Shown here: positions 9,009 to 19,207 of the stretch, one piece after another
Numbering within the stretch: the stretch's first letter is position 1
How the letters are laid out: each line of letters begins with the position of its first letter
NCBI RefSeq assembly: GCF_030268005.1
Contig: NZ_BRZC01000004.1
Coordinates: 62,001-126,000, forward strand
DNA length: 64,000 nt
Origin: Microbacterium arabinogalactanolyticum
Lineage (GTDB): Bacteria > Actinomycetota > Actinomycetes > Actinomycetales > Microbacteriaceae
Reading direction: 5' to 3'
The notes under the pieces: model-generated
Told to the model about the DNA's origin: nothing
Databases searched by the model: none
What the model saw: only the letters and a program-made list of their open reading frames with translations
Program-made: the position numbers and the translations under genes

Positions 9009-10135
9009 CGCCCGTCCCGTTGCCCGATGAGGCCCTGACCGGATGCACGATCGTCATCGCCGCCGACCGCCGAGCGGGCGACCTGGCGAAGGCGCTCGAG
9101 CGCCGTGGGGCTGTGGTGTACCGGGCGCCCGCCCTCAGCATCCTTCATGCCGCCGACGACGAACAGCTCATCGAACGGTCCCGCGAGCTCATCGCGGAAC
9201 CACCGGACGTGGTCGTGGTCACCACCGGCATCGGTCTGCGGGGGTGGATGGACGCGGCGCACGAGCGCGGGCTGCACGAGCCCCTCTCGGCCGCTCTGCA
9301 GGACGCCCGGTTCATCGCACGGGGCCCCAAAGCGCACGGCGCCGTCCAGCAGGCCGGGTTCGCGGCGCGCTGGGTCGCCGCATCCGAGACATCCGCCGAG
9401 GTCGCGGACCACCTGATCGCGGAAGGCGTCGACGGACTTCGGATCGCCGTCCAGCACCACGGTGCCGGAGCCGATGGACTCGACTCGATGCTCATCGAGC
9501 ACGGCGCCGATGTCGTACCGCTCACCGTGTACCGCTGGGGGCCTCCGCCGGATCCGGACGTCGTACGGCGCTCGGCGCAGCAGGCCGCATCGGGCGCGGT
9601 CGATGCCGTCGTGTTCACCTCGGCGCCGGGCGCAGCGGCCTGGATCCGCGTGGCGGAGGACGCGGGAGCGATCCGCGCCATCCGGGAGCGCGCAGCGAGC
9701 GGGCGCCTGCTGCTGGCGGCCGTCGGCCCGATCACCGCCGCTCCCTTCGCAGAGGCAGGGTTGAACGTGAAGACAGCCGTGCGGGGGAGGCTCGGATCGC
9801 TGGTGCGCTGCGTCGTCGATCATTTCGCCGCGGGCGGCACGCCGTTCGCCACGACCGCGGCGGGGGAGCTCGAGGTGCGCAGCGGCGGGGCACTGCTGGA
9901 CGGTCGTTTCGCGCCGCTCTCCCCATCGTCGGCGGGCATCCTCGGGGCGCTGTTCGATGCGCGGGGGCGGGTCCTGTCCCGCGAGGAGCTGGGGCGAACG
10001 CTTCCGCGCGGAGGTGAGAGCGCCCACGCCGTGGAGATGGCGATCGCGCGGCTGCGTGACGGGCTCGGCGGCGCGGATGCCGTCAGGACCGTCGTCAAGC
10101 GCGGATACCGCCTGACAGTGCAGGAGACGGTATGA
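9005..10135 (+). CDS. Uroporphyrinogen-III synthase fused to a winged-helix domain (NnaR-like regulator)
   Basis: Protein of 376 residues. Residues about 10-265 are a HemD-type uroporphyrinogen-III synthase domain (VVVVTTGIGLRGWM, FTSAPGAAAWIRVAEDAG, VGPITAAPFAEAGL). Residues about 285-374 are an OmpR-type winged helix (SPSSAGILGALFDARGRVLSREELG, then VEMAIARLRDGLGGADAVRTVVKRGYRL). There is no receiver domain. The same architecture is known for NnaR of mycobacteria and streptomycetes, which works with GlnR to switch on nitrite assimilation; in M. smegmatis nnaR also sits beside a chelatase gene. Whether this copy is an enzyme, a regulator or both cannot be read from the sequence. Confidence 0.9.
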   Translation: MTPVPLPDEALTGCTIVIAADRRAGDLAKALERRGAVVYRAPALSILHAADDEQLIERSRELIAEPPDVVVVTTGIGLRGWMDAAHERGLHEPLSAALQDARFIARGPKAHGAVQQAGFAARWVAASETSAEVADHLIAEGVDGLRIAVQHHGAGADGLDSMLIEHGADVVPLTVYRWGPPPDPDVVRRSAQQAASGAVDAVVFTSAPGAAAWIRVAEDAGAIRAIRERAASGRLLLAAVGPITAAPFAEAGLNVKTAVRGRLGSLVRCVVDHFAAGGTPFATTAAGELEVRSGGALLDGRFAPLSPSSAGILGALFDARGRVLSREELGRTLPRGGESAHAVEMAIARLRDGLGGADAVRTVVKRGYRLTVQETV

Positions 10136-10809
10136 CCACCCTGATCGCCTGCTCGCACGGGACGGACTCCGCCGCGGGCCGTACGACGATCATCCGACTC
10201 GTCGAGAGGGTGCGGGAGCTGCTGCCCGACGTTCGCGTGGTGCAGGCCTTCGTCGATGTCCAGATCCCGGCGATCCGCGACGTCGTCGCGGAGGAGAGCA
10301 TGAAGGACGACGTGGTGGTGGTGCCCCTGCTGCTGTCTGCGGGCCACCACACCGCCGTCGACATCGCCGAGGCGATCGCAGGGCATCCCGGTGCTCGCCG
10401 GACCGAGCCGTTGGGATCGCATCCGCTGGTCGCCCACGTGCTCGCCACACGCCTGCGCGCCGCGGTGGGCGGTTCCTGGCGTGCCGGCGATCGGGTGGTG
10501 CTCGCAGCGGCGGGTTCGAGCGATCCCGCTGCAGCCGCCGACGTGGACGCGGCAGCGGAGCATCTGCGTGCTCTGATCCCCGCCCCGGTGTCGGTCGGAT
10601 ACATCTCGGCGATGCGGCCGAGGGTCGCGGACGCCGTCGCCGGGTCCCGGGTCGAGGGCGCGGGACGCGTGATCGCGGCCAGCCATCTGCTGGCACCCGG
10701 CTTCTTCTCCGGCCTCGTCCACGAAGCGGGCGCCGATGTCGTCTCGGCACCGCTCGGTGCGGATCCACGCATCGCCCAGGTCGTCGTCGAGCGCTTCCGC
10801 GCGGTCTGA
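10132..10809 (+). CDS. Sirohydrochlorin chelatase (CbiX family)
   Basis: Protein of 225 residues with two CbiX-type halves. The first has the metal-site pattern LIACSHGTDS near residue 5 and VVVPLLLSAGHHTAVDI near 62-78; the second has VVLAAAGSSDPAAAADV near 122. It inserts Fe2+ into sirohydrochlorin to complete siroheme. It is the last of five genes joined by ATGA overlaps and is followed at once by a hairpin, so it ends the nir operon. Confidence 0.9.
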   Translation: MTTLIACSHGTDSAAGRTTIIRLVERVRELLPDVRVVQAFVDVQIPAIRDVVAEESMKDDVVVVPLLLSAGHHTAVDIAEAIAGHPGARRTEPLGSHPLVAHVLATRLRAAVGGSWRAGDRVVLAAAGSSDPAAAADVDAAAEHLRALIPAPVSVGYISAMRPRVADAVAGSRVEGAGRVIAASHLLAPGFFSGLVHEAGADVVSAPLGADPRIAQVVVERFRAV

Positions 10810-10818
10810 AGAAGAAAG

Positions 10819-10860
10819 AAGGGGCGGGACGCGGCCGTCTCCGACCGCGTCCCGCCCCTT
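10819..10860. terminator. Bidirectional terminator between cbiX and the nitrite channel gene
   Basis: Bases 10819-10834 and 10845-10860 form a perfect 16-base inverted repeat around a ten-base loop, with an A/G-rich flank on one side that gives T/C-rich RNA on the minus strand. It separates two convergent transcription units. Confidence 0.85.
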
Positions 10861-10874
10861 CGCCGCTCGGCTCG

Positions 10875-11807
10875 TCAGACGCCCGCGGGCTGCGGTGCGC
10901 GTTCGGCATCGTCGACGTCCGTCGAGAGCTCGAGTTCCGCCGGAGCGGAGGCGACGAATGCCGCGGCGGGAGCATCCCGGACGGAGAGGCGCGCCGAGGA
11001 GCCTGCCGCGCGTGGGCGGGTGCGGCCGTGGCTCAGGTAGAGCGGGAGCCCGACGAACAGCAGACCGCCCACGAGGTTCCCCAGCAGGGTGGGGAACTCG
11101 TTCCAGACCAGGTAGTCCCACAGGGTGAAGTCCGCTCCGAGCAGCAGACCGGAGGGGAACAGGAACATGTTGACCACGGAGTGCTCGAAGCCCATGTAGA
11201 AGAAGAGCATGATGGGCAGCCACATGCCCAGGACCTTGCCCGTGATGCTGTCCGACGCCATCGCCAGCACCACGCCCGTGGACACCAGCCAGTTGCACAG
11301 CACGCCGCGCACGAACAGCGTCAGCATGCCGGCCGCGCCGTGCTCCGCATATCCCACTGTGCGGCCGTGACCGATCTCGCTGATCGCCTGCCCCACCGCG
11401 CTGGGCTCGGAGGAGAACGAGTACGTGAAATACAGTGCCATCAGCACCGCGACGAGGACGGCGCCTCCCGCGTTGCCGAGGAGCACCAGCCCCCAGTTGC
11501 GGAACATGGCGGGGACGGTCGCGCCGGGCCTGCGGGCGATCACCGCCAGCGGGCCGAGGGTGAACACCCCGGTGAGCAGGTCGTATCCGAACAGGTAGAG
11601 GATGACGAAGCCGACAGGGAAGAGCATCGCGCCCAGCAGGGGCTGGCCGGTCTGCGTCGACACGGTCACGGCGAAAGCCGCACCCATCGTGAGCAGGGCC
11701 GCACCCATGAAGGCGCGCACGACGGTGTCGCGTGCGGAGAGCTGCATCTTGCTGGCGCCGGCGTCGAGCATGCGCTCGACGAGCTCGGCGGGCTTGACAT
11801 AGGACAT
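10875..11807 (-). CDS. Formate/nitrite transporter family protein, probable nitrite channel
   Basis: Protein of 310 residues with six hydrophobic segments of the FNT family; typical pieces are FGYDLLTGVFTLGPLAVIARR, LLGNAGGAVLV, RGVLCNWLVSTGVVLAMASDSITGK and GFEHSVVNMF. FNT proteins are pentameric inner-membrane channels for formate or nitrite. Its place beside nirBD argues for nitrite uptake or export, as for NirC. The C-terminal tail of about 60 residues after LYLSHGRTRPRA is polar, cytoplasmic and longer than usual. The ATG at 11807 has a strong GGAGG eight bases upstream. GlnR-like blocks lie upstream. It converges on the nir operon and is divergent from rarA. Confidence 0.92.
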   Translation of the reverse strand: MSYVKPAELVERMLDAGASKMQLSARDTVVRAFMGAALLTMGAAFAVTVSTQTGQPLLGAMLFPVGFVILYLFGYDLLTGVFTLGPLAVIARRPGATVPAMFRNWGLVLLGNAGGAVLVAVLMALYFTYSFSSEPSAVGQAISEIGHGRTVGYAEHGAAGMLTLFVRGVLCNWLVSTGVVLAMASDSITGKVLGMWLPIMLFFYMGFEHSVVNMFLFPSGLLLGADFTLWDYLVWNEFPTLLGNLVGGLLFVGLPLYLSHGRTRPRAAGSSARLSVRDAPAAAFVASAPAELELSTDVDDAERAPQPAGV

Positions 11808-11866
11808 GAGGACCTCCAGTGACAGGAGCCCGACGGGCTCGCTCGGGTACAGCGTCACCGGTTCGC

Positions 11867-11904
11867 GTTTCAGGGGATGGCGGATGGGGTTACGGCAGTG
11901 GAAC
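11867..11904 (-). promoter_or_regulatory. Candidate GlnR binding region upstream of the nitrite channel gene
   Basis: Read on the minus strand the blocks are GTTCC (11904-11900), GTAAC (11893-11889), a non-matching block, and GAAAC (11871-11867), each pair separated by six bases. Three of the four match the gTnAC/GaAAC pattern in at least four of five positions. The region ends about 60 bases before the start codon. It mirrors the arrangement before nirB. Confidence 0.45.
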
Positions 11905-11968
11905 GAATAACTCACCTTCCGCCGTGCGCGCTGTGAAGTCGCGGGCCTCCGCTGTCGGTGCCGCCCAG

Positions 11969-11974
11969 TAGCCT
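11969..11974 (+). promoter_or_regulatory. Probable -10 element of rarA, leaderless
   Basis: TAGCCT stands seven bases before the ATG at 11982, so transcription would begin at or next to the start codon. The GGAGAG between them lies too close to the ATG to act as a normal ribosome binding site. Confidence 0.45.
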
Positions 11975-11981
11975 GGAGAGC

Positions 11982-13301
11982 ATGACCTCCGCTCCTCTCC
12001 TCTCGGGTCAGACGCCGCTCGCCGTGCGCATGCGGCCGGTCTCGCTCGACGAGGTGGCGGGGCAGGCGCACCTGCTGCGCACCGGGTCTCCGATCGTGGC
12101 CCTCGCCGATCCCGATGCCAAGGCGCCCGGCGCCGTGTCGATCATCCTGTGGGGCCCGCCCGGCACGGGGAAGACCACGCTCGCGCAGGCGATCGCGCGA
12201 TCGTCCGGTCGACGGTTCGTCGAGCTGTCCGCGATCACGGCCGGCGTCAAGGACGTCCGCGAGGTGATGCAGGAGGCGATCACCCAGCGGGACCTCTACG
12301 GCCAGACCACGATCCTGTTCCTGGATGAGATCCACCGCTTCACGAAGGCCCAGCAGGACGCTTTGCTCCCGGGCGTCGAGAACGGCTGGGTGATCCTCAT
12401 CGCCGCGACCACCGAGAACCCCTCGTTCTCGGTCATCTCGCCGCTGCTGTCGCGTTCGCTGCTCCTCACGCTCCAGCCGCTGACCGACGACGACATCGGA
12501 GTGCTGGTCGATCGCGCCATCGCGGATGCGCGCGGACTGTCCGGCGCGGTCACGGTGGCCGATGACGCGCGCGCCGCTCTGATCAGGCTGGCCTCCGGCG
12601 ACGCCCGCCGGGCGCTGACGGGGCTCGAGGCTGCCGCCGCCGTCGCGCTGTCGCGCGGAGGCGATGCGGAGATCAGCGCCGATGACGTCGCGCAGGCGGT
12701 TGACCGTGCACTGCTGCGCTATGACCGCCAGGGCGACGAGCACTACGACGTGATCAGCGCGTTCATCAAGTCGATCCGCGGGTCGGATCCGGATGCCGCC
12801 GTGCACTATCTCGCGCGGATGATCGAGGCGGGGGAGGACCCGCGCTTCATCGCCCGCCGGCTGGTCATCTCCGCGGCCGAGGACATCGGCCTCGCGGATC
12901 CGCAGGCGCTGTCGATCGCCACTGCGGCGGCGGATGCCGTGGCCTTCATCGGCATGCCGGAAGGTCGCATCCCGCTCGCCGAGGCGACCATCTACCTCGC
13001 CACGACGGCCAAGTCGAATGCCGCGTACCTGGCGATCGACGCCGCGATCGCCGATGTGCGCGGCGGCGGCTTCGGGCGCGTGCCCATCCATCTGCGCGAC
13101 GCGCACTATGCGGGCGCGAAGCGGCTCGGTCATGGCAAGGGCTACCGTTATCCGCACGACAGCGATGCGGGCATCCTGCCGCAGCAGTATCTGCCCGACG
13201 AGCTGGTCGGCCGGCACTACTACGAGCCGAAGAACCTCGGCGCGGAGCGCGACGTCTCCGCCCGGCTCGAGCGCATCCGCCGCATCCTCGGCGACCGCTG
13301 A
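11982..13301 (+). CDS. rarA: Replication-associated recombination protein A (RarA/MgsA, AAA+ ATPase)
   Basis: Protein of 439 residues of the RuvB/clamp-loader-like AAA+ group that acts at stalled replication forks. Walker A is GPPGTGKTT near residues 58-66, Walker B is LFLDEIHRF near 112, sensor 1 is AATTENPSF, and an RALTGLEAAA region follows. The C-terminal MgsA tetramerisation part has FIKSIRGSDPDAAVHYLARM and the end motif YPHDSDAGILPQQYLPDEL. ATG 11982 gives the usual family N-terminus; a GTG at 11958 would add eight unlikely residues. It stands alone, followed by the rpsD promoter. Confidence 0.95.
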   Translation: MTSAPLLSGQTPLAVRMRPVSLDEVAGQAHLLRTGSPIVALADPDAKAPGAVSIILWGPPGTGKTTLAQAIARSSGRRFVELSAITAGVKDVREVMQEAITQRDLYGQTTILFLDEIHRFTKAQQDALLPGVENGWVILIAATTENPSFSVISPLLSRSLLLTLQPLTDDDIGVLVDRAIADARGLSGAVTVADDARAALIRLASGDARRALTGLEAAAAVALSRGGDAEISADDVAQAVDRALLRYDRQGDEHYDVISAFIKSIRGSDPDAAVHYLARMIEAGEDPRFIARRLVISAAEDIGLADPQALSIATAAADAVAFIGMPEGRIPLAEATIYLATTAKSNAAYLAIDAAIADVRGGGFGRVPIHLRDAHYAGAKRLGHGKGYRYPHDSDAGILPQQYLPDELVGRHYYEPKNLGAERDVSARLERIRRILGDR

Positions 13302-13320
13302 GACGTCCGGGCTCATCTGA

Positions 13321-13326
13321 TAGCAT
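13321..13326 (+). promoter_or_regulatory. Probable extended -10 of rpsD
   Basis: TAGCAT is preceded by TGA, giving an extended -10 (TGnTAGCAT), 20 bases after the rarA stop. It predicts a transcript start near 13333 and a leader of about 140 bases before rpsD. Confidence 0.45.
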
Positions 13327-13332
13327 GGATCG

Positions 13333-13473
13333 GCTCGAAACCCAGTTTTCGGGCATCCCTCCATTCCTGAAGCACTTCCCGGCGCGCCTCGGCGTACGCG
13401 GCGGGAAGGCGGAGCAGAGGAGATACGCCCGCGAGTCGTGAAAGACACGTCCGCGTCATGGAAGGAGCACTTC
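13333..13473 (+). promoter_or_regulatory. Long 5' leader of rpsD with two hairpins
   Basis: A CGAAA/TTTCG hairpin lies near 13336-13352, and CTTCCCG (13375-13381) pairs with CGGGAAG (13402-13408) around a GC-rich loop that can fold further. S4 is a known autoregulator of its own operon in several bacteria; a role here is only an inference from length and folding. Confidence 0.3.
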
Positions 13474-14103
13474 GTGGTCACGAAGTCTCAGGACCGCCGC
13501 AAGGTCCGCCTCAGCCGCGCGCTGGGCATCCCGCTCACCCCGAAGGCCGCCCGCTACCTCGAGAAGCGTCCCTACGCCCCGGGTGAGCACGGCCGCACCA
13601 AGCGCAAGGCCGACAGCGACTACGCCGTCCGTCTGCGCGAGAAGCAGCGTCTGCGCGAGCAGTACGGCATCCGCGAGAAGCAGCTGCGCATCGCGTTCAA
13701 CGAGGCCCGCCGCAAGGACGGCCTGACCGGTGAGAACCTGGTCGAGCTGCTCGAGATGCGTCTGGACGCCCTCGTGCTGCGTGCCGGCTTCGCCCGCACC
13801 ACCGCGCAGGCCCGTCAGCTGGTCGTGCACCGTCACATCCTCGTCGACGGTCAGCTCGTCGACCGCCCGTCCTTCCGCGTGAAGCCGGGTCAGCTCATCC
13901 ACGTCAAGGCCAAGTCCGAGGCTCTCGAGCCCTTCCAGGTCGCAGCCGCCGGCGGTCACGCCGAGGTCCTGCCCCCGGTCCCGGGCTACCTCGAGGTCGA
14001 GCTCGACAAGCTGCAGGCCCGTCTGGTCCGTCGTCCGAAGCGCGTCGAGGTCCCCGTGACCTGCGAGGTGCAGCTGGTCGTCGAGTACTACGCGGCTCGC
14101 TGA
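13474..14103 (+). CDS. rpsD: 30S ribosomal protein S4
   Basis: Protein of 209 residues that binds 16S rRNA early in 30S assembly. SRALGIPLTPKAARYLEKRPY, PGEHGRTKRK and the S4 RNA-binding domain (RLDALVLRAGFARTTAQARQLVVHRHILVDG) are typical. The zinc-type Cys motif of some S4 proteins is absent. The start is GTG at 13474, with GAAGGAG six bases upstream; the longer reading from 13438 is not supported. It is monocistronic and away from rplQ/rpoA, an arrangement usual in Micrococcales but not in mycobacteria. Confidence 0.96.
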   Translation: MVTKSQDRRKVRLSRALGIPLTPKAARYLEKRPYAPGEHGRTKRKADSDYAVRLREKQRLREQYGIREKQLRIAFNEARRKDGLTGENLVELLEMRLDALVLRAGFARTTAQARQLVVHRHILVDGQLVDRPSFRVKPGQLIHVKAKSEALEPFQVAAAGGHAEVLPPVPGYLEVELDKLQARLVRRPKRVEVPVTCEVQLVVEYYAAR

Positions 14104-14116
14104 TACAGCATCCGTG

Positions 14117-14150
14117 CGAGAGGCGTCGGGGGATTCCCCGGCGCCTCTCG
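14117..14150 (+). terminator. rpsD terminator
   Basis: Bases 14117-14131 pair with 14136-14150 through 15 pairs with one G-U around a GATT loop, 14 bases after the rpsD stop, followed by TCGT. Confidence 0.8.
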
Positions 14151-14153
14151 TCG

Positions 14154-14159
14154 TAGGAT
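14154..14159 (+). promoter_or_regulatory. Probable -10 of the small membrane-protein gene, leaderless
   Basis: TAGGAT starts four bases after the rpsD terminator and lies six bases before the ATG at 14166. This predicts a leaderless transcript. Confidence 0.45.
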
Positions 14160-14165
14160 GGCGGA

Positions 14166-14357
14166 ATGAAGAATCTGCTCTGGTTCCTGATCGGTGTGAT
14201 CGGCGGTTTCGTCGCCGCGCACTTCATGAACAAGGACCCCCGGGGTCAGGAGATCTTCGCCGACATCGACGCGCGCATCTCGGAGTTCACCGGCATCCTC
14301 GGTGAGGCGTACCGCCAGCAGGAAGCGCGTCTGGCAGACACGGCAGACGAAGACTGA
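14166..14357 (+). CDS. Small membrane-anchored protein of unknown function
   Basis: Protein of 63 residues with an N-terminal membrane segment (LLWFLIGVIGGFVAAHFM, about residues 4-21) and a short acidic soluble part that could form an amphipathic helix (FADIDARISEFTGILGEAY). The size and layout recall YtxH-like small proteins, but there is no firm family match. It stands between rpsD and alaS, 70 bases before alaS, and is probably cotranscribed with it. Confidence 0.75.
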   Translation: MKNLLWFLIGVIGGFVAAHFMNKDPRGQEIFADIDARISEFTGILGEAYRQQEARLADTADED

Positions 14358-14427
14358 TTCCGACGATTCCCCCATCCCGTCGCGTCCTCGGACGCGGCTC
14401 CGCCACGCAAGGAAACCCACGAGCACT

Positions 14428-17084
<2,657 letters not shown>

Positions 17085-17088
<4 letters not shown>

Positions 17089-17567
17089 CCGGATTCCGTC
17101 GCGGTGTGCGTCTCGGCATCGACGTCGGGAAGGCCCGTGTCGGCGTGTCCCGGTGCGATCCGGACGGGATGCTGGCCGTGCCGGTGGAGACCGTCCCGCG
17201 CTCGGACACGTCGATCGAGCGCCTCTCCGAGCTCGCGCGCGAGTGGGAGCCGCTGGAGTTCGTCGTCGGGCTCCCGGTGAACATGCGCGGCGAGGAGACG
17301 CCGTCGACGACGGATGCGAGGGAGTTCGCGGCTGAGCTCGGCCGGCGTACGGGCGTGCCGGTCCGCATGGTGGACGAACGGCTGAGCACGGTCACGGCGC
17401 ACGCCGCGCTGAGGTCTTCGGGAAGATCCCAGAAGAACTCTCGTAGCATTGTCGACCAGGTGGCTGCGGTCGTGCTCCTGCAGCACGCTGTGGACACGGA
17501 GAAGAGCACCGGACACCCCGCCGGTGCGGTGATCGACCTCGATGAGGAGTCCGCTGACGATGCATGA
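17085..17567 (+). CDS. ruvX: Putative pre-16S rRNA nuclease / Holliday junction resolvase-like (YqgF family)
   Basis: Protein of 160 residues with an RNase H-like fold. LGIDVGKARVGVSRCD supplies the first catalytic Asp, VVGLPVNMRGEET follows, and VRMVDERLSTVTA supplies the others. In E. coli YqgF matures the 5' end of 16S rRNA; a Holliday junction role is older and less certain. The GTG start overlaps the alaS stop (GTGA). Order alaS-ruvX-mltG-aroE is the same as in mycobacteria. Confidence 0.92.
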
Positions 17568-19206
17568 CCCCGACGCATCCCCGCAGGGCCCCGGGCTGGG
17601 AGACCTCTTCGACAACCTCCCCACGGCGTCCTCCTCGTCGCTGCCCTCGCGCGAGAACCGGGACGAGCCGGCACCGGGCTCCCGCCGGGCGATGCGTGCG
17701 GCCAAGGAGGCGGCGGAGGCCGCCGAGCGTCGCGCCCAGCAGGATGCGGAGGCCCGGCGGGCTCTACAGCGGGGTGCCGCTGCGCGACGTCCTGCCGAGC
17801 AGGAGCAGCCCACGGCCGCGGACGCGCCGCCTGCGGAGACCCCCGATCCGCCGACGGCGATCCTGCCCGCTGCTGCGCCGCAGCCGCGGGCCGCAGCAGA
17901 GCCGAGGTTCGAGGACCTCAGGACGCCGCGGCCGGCATCGGCATCGCGTGCGGCGGAGGAGCCTGCTGCCCCCGCCGCGTCTTCGCCGAGAGCGGCCGAT
18001 CCGGTGGCATCCGCGCCGCCGGGCCCCGCTGCGTCGGACCCGGAGCCCGCCCACGACGACCCATCGCACGACGAGCCCGAACTCGGCGGTTCGCTCGATG
18101 CCCTGTTCGCGCCCGAGCAGCACCGTGCGGTCCCGAAGAAGAAGCGCGGACGCGGCTGCCTGATCGGGCTCATCGTCGTGCTGGTCATACTCGGCGGCAT
18201 CGCCGCGGGAGGCGCGTGGGTGTACAACACCTACCAGGACAAGATCAACGACATGATGGGCTGGGGCGAGCCCAAGGACTACGCCCCGGGCGAGGCGACC
18301 GGCGAGGTGCAGGTCACCATCCTGAAGGGCGACACCGGTTCTCCCGTGTCGACGACGCTGTACAAGGCCGGTGTCACGAAGACCGATCGCGTCTTCTACG
18401 AGTACCTGCTGGCGGAGCGACCGACGGTCACGTTCTACCCCGGCGTGTACAAGCTGCAGAAGAAGATGACCGCGGCTGCCGCCCTGAAGGCTCTGGACGA
18501 TCCGAAGAACCGCATGGCCAATACCGTGCGCATCGCCGAGGGCAGCACCGTCGAATCGTCGCTGCCGCGCATCGTCCAGGGGGTCGGCCTCAAGCTCGAG
18601 GACCTTCAGGCGGCCGTGCAGGACCCCGGCGTCTACGGCGTGCAGGCACCGAGGCTGGACGGCTGGCTGTTCCCGGCGACCTACACGTTCGATCCCGGCG
18701 TCACGGCGAAGGAGGTCATCCAGCGGATGGTCGACGAGACGCGTGCGCAGCTGAAGAAGGCCGGTGTCCCGGATTCCGATGCTCAGCGCGTGCTGACCAT
18801 CGCCTCGATCGTGGAGCGCGAGGGTCGCACACCCGACTTCGCGAAGGTGTCCCGGGTGATCCAGAACCGGCTCGACACGGGCATGATGCTGCAGATGGAC
18901 TCCACCGCGCAGTACGGGTACGGGCAGCTGCACGCCGGAAGTGCGAGCACCTCGAAGGAGGCGCAGCACGCCGAGAACGAGTGGAACACGTACGTCATCA
19001 AGGGGCTGCCGGCGACGCCGATCGCGAACCCCGGCGCTCGCGCGATCGACGCCGCGATGCATCCCGCCGACGGTACCTGGCTCTACTTCGTGACGGTGAA
19101 CATGAGCACGGGCGAGACCGTCTTCTCGAACACCTACGCCGAGCACCAGCAGGCCATCAAGCAGATGCAGGCATGGTGCAAGGCGAACCCCGGCACAGGA
19201 TGCTGA
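17560..19206 (+). CDS. mltG: Endolytic murein transglycosylase MltG (YceG family)
   Basis: Protein of 548 residues that cuts nascent peptidoglycan strands at the outer face of the membrane. A cytoplasmic, Ala/Pro/Glu-rich disordered region of about 190 residues comes first, then a KKKRGR stop and one membrane segment near 199-220 (GCLIGLIVVLVILGGIAAGG). The YceG domain follows, with SIVEREGRTP carrying the catalytic Glu, VIQNRLDTGMMLQMDSTAQYGY, and YVIKGLPATPIANPG near the end. The start is ATG 17560, with GAGGAG upstream; ATG 17542 would overlap ruvX further. The long disordered N-terminus is an actinobacterial trait. Confidence 0.93.
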   Translation: MHDPDASPQGPGLGDLFDNLPTASSSSLPSRENRDEPAPGSRRAMRAAKEAAEAAERRAQQDAEARRALQRGAAARRPAEQEQPTAADAPPAETPDPPTAILPAAAPQPRAAAEPRFEDLRTPRPASASRAAEEPAAPAASSPRAADPVASAPPGPAASDPEPAHDDPSHDEPELGGSLDALFAPEQHRAVPKKKRGRGCLIGLIVVLVILGGIAAGGAWVYNTYQDKINDMMGWGEPKDYAPGEATGEVQVTILKGDTGSPVSTTLYKAGVTKTDRVFYEYLLAERPTVTFYPGVYKLQKKMTAAAALKALDDPKNRMANTVRIAEGSTVESSLPRIVQGVGLKLEDLQAAVQDPGVYGVQAPRLDGWLFPATYTFDPGVTAKEVIQRMVDETRAQLKKAGVPDSDAQRVLTIASIVEREGRTPDFAKVSRVIQNRLDTGMMLQMDSTAQYGYGQLHAGSASTSKEAQHAENEWNTYVIKGLPATPIANPGARAIDAAMHPADGTWLYFVTVNMSTGETVFSNTYAEHQQAIKQMQAWCKANPGTGC

Positions 19207-19207
19207 G

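Noticed and set aside
11808..13481. Minus-strand extension of the nitrite channel reading frame by more than 550 codons
   Set aside because: The extension is antisense to rarA. The FNT protein begins at 11807 with a strong GGAGG; the upstream translation has no family resemblance.
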